From assembly GCA_002471665.1 (NCBI GenBank), contig DKQK01000031.1, forward strand, positions 1 through 27,451: a DNA stretch of 27,451 nt, written 5' to 3'. This document shows, one piece after another, positions 23,725-27,451 of the stretch. A program made the translations under genes and the position numbers. Under the pieces are notes generated by a model that was not told where the DNA came from, did not search any database, and saw nothing but the letters and a program-made list of their open reading frames with translations. This DNA is from Gammaproteobacteria bacterium UBA7310. GTDB taxonomy: Bacteria; Pseudomonadota; Gammaproteobacteria; Pseudomonadales; Ketobacteraceae. How positions within the stretch are numbered: position 1 is the stretch's first letter; each line of letters starts with the position of its first letter.

Positions 23725-24369
23725 ATGTTGAAATATAGAATTATTCCTGTGACCCCGTTTGAACAGAACTGTTCCCTGATCTGGTGTGATGAAACCATGC
23801 AAGGCGCGGTGGTGGACCCCGGCGGCGATCTGGACCGGATTGACGCCGCAGTGCAGCAGGAAGGGGTGGAGCTGGATAAGATTCTGCTCACGCACGCTCA
23901 CATTGACCACGCCGGTGGTACCGCGGATCTGGCGGATGAGCATTCCTTACCCATTATCGGCCCTCATCAGGGGGATGATTACTGGATAAAGGGCCTGCCG
24001 GAACAGGGCAAGATGTTCGGTTTTGCGGCGGCACGGGTATTCGAACCCACCCACTGGCTGCAGGACGGCGAATCCGTGCAGGTGGGCAATTGTACCCTCA
24101 GTGTACTGCATTGCCCCGGGCACACCCCGGGCCATGTGGTGTTTTTTGATCCGGTGAGCCAGCTGGCCATCGTGGGGGACGTGTTGTTTAACGGATCCAT
24201 TGGCCGCACCGACTTTCCCGGTGGTGATCACGCCACTTTGATCCGTTCCATTCGAGAGAAGCTGTTCAGTCTGGGGGACGACATTGAATTCATCCCCGGC
24301 CATGGCCCCATGTCTACTTTTGGTTATGAGAAGAAGACGAATCCGTTTGTGAGAGGTCAGTGGGGCTAG
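23725..24369 (+). CDS. gloC: Type II glyoxalase, GloC/YcbL-like MBL hydrolase
   Basis: This 214-residue cytosolic protein hydrolyses S-D-lactoylglutathione-type thioesters. Metal ligands are THAHIDH (56-62), CPGHTPGH (His133), VGDVLFNG (Asp152) and PGHGPMST (His193). The opening LKYRIIPVTPFEQNCSLIWC and the end YEKKTNPFV match E. coli YcbL (GloC) closely. It lacks the long C-terminal glutathione-binding domain of classic GloB, as expected for the YcbL type. Its 3' end overlaps the convergent alpha/beta hydrolase gene by 56 bp. Confidence 0.93.
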   Translation: MLKYRIIPVTPFEQNCSLIWCDETMQGAVVDPGGDLDRIDAAVQQEGVELDKILLTHAHIDHAGGTADLADEHSLPIIGPHQGDDYWIKGLPEQGKMFGFAAARVFEPTHWLQDGESVQVGNCTLSVLHCPGHTPGHVVFFDPVSQLAIVGDVLFNGSIGRTDFPGGDHATLIRSIREKLFSLGDDIEFIPGHGPMSTFGYEKKTNPFVRGQWG

Positions 24370-25264
24370 GGCCATTCAGTGGTGCCAGATCCCGTTGCGG
24401 ATCCTGTTGTGGATTCTCCAGAAAATTGAGCAGTATCCGCCGGTAACGGGGATGGCCAAAGGTGGCTATATGAGGCCCGTGACTGGTGACCCAGAACTTG
24501 GGTTGCGCTGCCCGCTGGTACACCGTTTGGCCCTGCTCATAGGGTACCACCTGATCCTCGGGGCTGTGCATGAACAGTAGCGGGATGGGGTTGAAGTTGG
24601 CCACGTGATCCTTGGGGTTGTAGTCAGTGGGCATAAACAATGGCACGATGAACTGCAACGGCCAGGTGATGATATTGCGGTTGAGCACATCCCGGGTGAT
24701 GTCGCGGTGCCCGGCGAACACGGCATCCAGTACCACCGCTTCGTAAATGCGTTGCTCCGGTGGCAGTTGGCTGAAGTAAAAACTGGAGATGGACGCCCCC
24801 AGGCTTTGCCCCAGTATATAGACGGGTAGCTGTTGTTCCGATGCATACTGTTCCAGCCAACCGTACATGGCCTCTACATCCAGAAACACGTCGGGTATGG
24901 CCGGCGAACCTTGCGATTGTCCATAGCCCCGATAGTCCATCAGTAGAACCTCATATCCCTGTTCCGGCAACCAGTAGACACTGGCAATGTGGGTGCTGAT
25001 GTTCTCGGCGTTGCCATGCAGAAAAAACACGATGCCCTTGGGATGGTCCGCATGCAGCAGCCAGCCGTGGATGTCGACGTTATCGCGGGTGGTCACGGTC
25101 ACATCGTCGTAGCGGATGTTCGCATCCGATGGCGAATGGATCAGCTCCTTCATCGGATAGAAAAAGTAACCGGTGCAACCGTTCATGAGCAGTACCATCA
25201 GGACAGCCAGCGTGCCGTAGAAAAGGGTTCTAGAAATAGTGACGGAATTCCAGGCTGAATTCAT
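24314..25264 (-). CDS. Alpha/beta hydrolase (BEM46/YfhR-like), probable lipoprotein
   Basis: This 316-residue protein has an N-terminal hydrophobic segment ending LMNGC (Cys30), followed by the YFFYPM stretch typical of lipoprotein-type BEM46 relatives. Catalytic features are FLHGNAEN (oxyanion), MDYRGYGQSQG, GQSLGAS (nucleophile Ser154), HSPEDQVV (Asp237) and SHGPHIATF (His265). A polar Ser/Pro/Gln-rich tail of about 25 residues lies antisense to the conserved end of gloC, suggesting loss of an earlier stop. The ATG at 25264 overlaps the upstream DUF4105 gene's 3' end by 35 bp; no clear Shine-Dalgarno, so expression may depend on coupling. Confidence 0.8.
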   Translation of the reverse strand: MNSAWNSVTISRTLFYGTLAVLMVLLMNGCTGYFFYPMKELIHSPSDANIRYDDVTVTTRDNVDIHGWLLHADHPKGIVFFLHGNAENISTHIASVYWLPEQGYEVLLMDYRGYGQSQGSPAIPDVFLDVEAMYGWLEQYASEQQLPVYILGQSLGASISSFYFSQLPPEQRIYEAVVLDAVFAGHRDITRDVLNRNIITWPLQFIVPLFMPTDYNPKDHVANFNPIPLLFMHSPEDQVVPYEQGQTVYQRAAQPKFWVTSHGPHIATFGHPRYRRILLNFLENPQQDPQRDLAPLNGPSPTDLSQTDSSSSHNQK

Positions 25265-27119
25265 CAAAACGGGTGTCCACTTGTTTTTGATGGGAGGCAG
25301 ATAATCGTACGGCATTATCCCGGCCGATGGGAATATTCTGGATCAGCTGATGCTGATAACGCTCCAGCCCATCCGTGTATTGATAGAAACTGGATTCCAG
25401 TTGCAGGGTGCCCAGGGGCAGATAGATGAGGCTACCGGCCAACGCACCCAGCCCCGGCCCCCAGTTGTGATCCAACAATGCATTGTACTCCAGCCGTGCC
25501 ATGGCCATACCATACACCAACACCTGATCGCCCAATCCATAGGTGACACCGGCCCCGCCATGCACCTGTGCGGCCAGATCGTCATCCGAGTCACTGTAGA
25601 TTCGCTCCAGGCCGGCTTTTACCCGCCAGGTGATGGGGTTTAGAAACAACGTGCGCGGGGCATGGGAGTTGATGTCCACCACATTCAATTGCTCAATCTG
25701 AATGGAATCGGATTCCCGTTTACGCAGCCGCAGTTCGCCGATGTTGATGGCGGCCCCATCCAGATAGCCGGCGCGGTTATCCGCCAGATCGTGATAGCTC
25801 AGTCGCATGCGCAAATCCGCAAATCCGGTATCGGCCTGTTCGCCGCCGGTCAGCCCGACCAATAATGTTTTGTGGCCCTCTTCCGGTGGCACCGCGGGTG
25901 TTGGCGGGGTGGTTTTTTTCAAGGGCAGGCGGCTCACGGCTTTCAGCAGATCCAGGCTGTATTGGGCCATAGCCGGAGTGCGGGGATTTTCCAGCTCCAG
26001 GTAACGCAGGTATTCGTAAGCAGCGGAATAGATTCGGGCGCGCGCAGCCGGGTCCAGTTCGGTCAACCGGGGATCATCCGGTTGCATCCTGCGGTGGGCC
26101 AGCTGCCAGGCCAGCAATTGATGGCCATCACTGAGCCGGTTGACGTCGTGCTCCAGCAGGGTCGCCACAGAGGGGCGATAGGTTACCGACGCCACAAAGC
26201 CTCCGTCAATCACCGCCCGCACCGTATCAATGGGTATGGCCCGGGCGCCGAATTCATCACGCAGGGATGTGCCGGGGCGGGCAACTTCCAGTAGCTCCAG
26301 TAAGCGATAAGAGCAGTTTTCATCAAAGAAGTAATAGTCAAAGATGACGTCCCGCAATTCCCATAAGTGAGAGATCATGGTGCGGGTTTCCGCGGGGGTC
26401 AGGTTCAGATTGTATTCCCACAGGTCGCGATTTTCGATGCGGCTGTATTCCTTGATCTTCTCGTAGTAGCGAATGACACTGAAAAATCCGGGATAGCCAC
26501 CAAATAATCCCTTGTAGGCGTAGAGGAGGGAGTTGTCGTCTGAATTCAGTTCCGCGCCAAAATTGATGGCATAGGAAAGCCAGGTGGAGCCGGTTTCAAC
26601 ATTGGCCGGGTCTACCCGCAGAAAGGTGTGGCCAAACATGGACGAAGGGCTGTTCAGGTAGGACGAAGCGAAGATCAGGCTGATGCTATGGGGCTTCAGC
26701 GTGTTCATCCATTGATTGAATTCGGGGCATTGTTGTTGCGTTAAGGGGGGCAGCGGTAATTTCAGTTGCTCATGCAGAAACTGCCAGCGGGCCGGGAAGC
26801 GGCACATGGCATGCTGGTTGAGCTGTTCTTCCCCGGGCTCGGTGAGCGCTGCATAGAACGCGGCGAGGGTGGCTTTCAATTCTGCTACAGGATTGTGTTT
26901 GCCATCAGCGGCAAGAAAAAAACGCGCATCATCCACCTGGCTTTCGACGCGGTGCCCGCTGAATCCAGGTTCATAGTGCAGCAGGCGATGCCATTGTGGG
27001 CTGGCTGCCAGCGTCTGGATCTGTTGATCATCCGTGGTGATGGTGGCAGCAAAACAGGGATGAGTCAGAAATAAAGAGAGCAGCCAGAATACTGCGGCAA
27101 GGCGCTTCAAAAGAATCAT
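25230..27119 (-). CDS. DUF4105 (Lnb N-terminal-like) envelope protein
   Basis: This 629-residue protein has a signal peptide (about 1-24, PCFA before ATI). The central DUF4105 region (about 130-290) shows SSMFGHTFLRVD (His164) and DENCSYRLLELL (Cys269), which look like a papain-type His/Cys pair; the Bacteroides lipoprotein N-acyltransferase Lnb belongs to this family. The last ~200 residues are strands ending in Phe (EFRHYF), like an outer-membrane barrel. Its role in Proteobacteria is not settled. The ribosome site is weak. The stop lies inside the next gene's start region. Confidence 0.8.
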   Translation of the reverse strand: MILLKRLAAVFWLLSLFLTHPCFAATITTDDQQIQTLAASPQWHRLLHYEPGFSGHRVESQVDDARFFLAADGKHNPVAELKATLAAFYAALTEPGEEQLNQHAMCRFPARWQFLHEQLKLPLPPLTQQQCPEFNQWMNTLKPHSISLIFASSYLNSPSSMFGHTFLRVDPANVETGSTWLSYAINFGAELNSDDNSLLYAYKGLFGGYPGFFSVIRYYEKIKEYSRIENRDLWEYNLNLTPAETRTMISHLWELRDVIFDYYFFDENCSYRLLELLEVARPGTSLRDEFGARAIPIDTVRAVIDGGFVASVTYRPSVATLLEHDVNRLSDGHQLLAWQLAHRRMQPDDPRLTELDPAARARIYSAAYEYLRYLELENPRTPAMAQYSLDLLKAVSRLPLKKTTPPTPAVPPEEGHKTLLVGLTGGEQADTGFADLRMRLSYHDLADNRAGYLDGAAINIGELRLRKRESDSIQIEQLNVVDINSHAPRTLFLNPITWRVKAGLERIYSDSDDDLAAQVHGGAGVTYGLGDQVLVYGMAMARLEYNALLDHNWGPGLGALAGSLIYLPLGTLQLESSFYQYTDGLERYQHQLIQNIPIGRDNAVRLSASHQKQVDTRFDEFSLEFRHYF

Positions 27120-27154
27120 GTTGGCGGGAGAAGTTTGTGATTATTATTGAAAAT

Positions 27155-27179
27155 AAAAAGGGGGCGAGGCCCCCTTTTT
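27155..27179 (-). terminator. Strong intrinsic terminator (bidirectional)
   Basis: GGGGGC (27160-27165) pairs with GCCCCC (27169-27174) around loop GAG, flanked by A5 and T5. It ends the leftward DUF3015 transcript and lies only ~35 bp before the DUF4105 start. The short A/T-rich stretch between them is the only room for a separate promoter, so readthrough may supply the DUF4105 gene. Confidence 0.9.
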
Positions 27180-27193
27180 GCAGCAAGGCCTGA

Positions 27194-27451
27194 TTAGGCT
27201 ACGTACTTGGACAGACGCTCGTCAGCTTTCATCACGCTTACGATGTTGTTCAGTACATCTTCTGCAGTGGTGTCTGCAGAAACAAAGATGCTGGAGAAAT
27301 TGGCGTGGACTGCATCAGCAAAATGCGCGCGATCTTCCGGGGCGATACCCATGGACACGGCAACGGCAGTCATCGCTTCACCTTCGCCTTTGGCTGCATC
27401 AGCCACAAACTCATCCATGACCTGAGTCAGGTTAACCAGTGACTGGCCACC
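27194..27451 (-). CDS. DUF3015 family protein (partial, N-terminus outside window)
   Basis: The C-terminal 85 residues are visible, the frame being open to the window edge. GGQSLVNLTQVMDEF (first 15 visible residues), EAMTAVAVSMGI and the ending DERLSKYVA fit DUF3015, a family of small secreted or periplasmic proteins of unknown function. The signal peptide and any Cys-rich start lie outside. An internal ATG at 27418 is not the true start, because coding similarity continues upstream. Confidence 0.7.
   Translation of the reverse strand, partial: GGQSLVNLTQVMDEFVADAAKGEGEAMTAVAVSMGIAPEDRAHFADAVHANFSSIFVSADTTAEDVLNNIVSVMKADERLSKYVA

Overview
The window looks like chromosomal DNA from a free-living gammaproteobacterium, most likely of the Pseudomonadales/Oceanospirillales type. 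The evidence is SlyX, an HdfR-type LysR regulator, a PA3496-family small acidic protein, a GloC/YcbL hydrolase, a YhhQ transporter and a YibI/YibH-like (DUF3302 + HlyD) pair, all with ordinary Shine-Dalgarno sites. I saw no tRNA, rRNA or CRISPR array. Species cannot be fixed from the sequence.

Left edge (1-615): the end of a Tn7-like/Tni-type transposon. A tniQ gene is cut by the window start and reads leftward. Four copies of a ~20-bp repeat lie between its start and a likely terminal 5'-TGT near 613-615, which is the layout of transposase (TnsB/TniA) binding sites. The rest of the element lies outside the window, so its cargo and targeting mode are unknown.

616-5477: host genes on the + strand: a CopD-like membrane protein, a YhhQ-type queuosine-precursor transporter with a leader that can hide its Shine-Dalgarno, two overlapping unknown membrane protein genes, a VOC/glyoxalase-fold protein and a membrane-anchored alpha/beta hydrolase.

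5478-9369: three tandem paralogous diguanylate cyclases, each with the same unnamed six-helix membrane sensor, an intact GGEEF site and an RxxD inhibitory site. The first two also share a duplicated ~72-bp leader.

9394-18588: mostly - strand: a penicillin/AHL-acylase-type Ntn hydrolase, the DUF3302-HlyD pair, a PhoD-like metallophosphatase, and a probable operon GNAT > EamA > slyX > lactonase-like MBL lipoprotein. A divergent HdfR-type regulator is on the + strand.

18598-23597: - strand. It holds a PA3496-like protein, a secreted Tyr/Glu/Pro-rich repeat protein, and a tight five-gene unit: DUF4136-like lipoprotein > membrane M48 peptidase > three different AIM24/TIGR00266 proteins. This unit is the most coherent little-described gene set fully inside the window.

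23725-27451: gloC (+), converging by 56 bp with a lipoprotein-type alpha/beta hydrolase whose start overlaps the end of a DUF4105 (Lnb-like) envelope protein. A terminator and the 3' part of a DUF3015 gene close the window.
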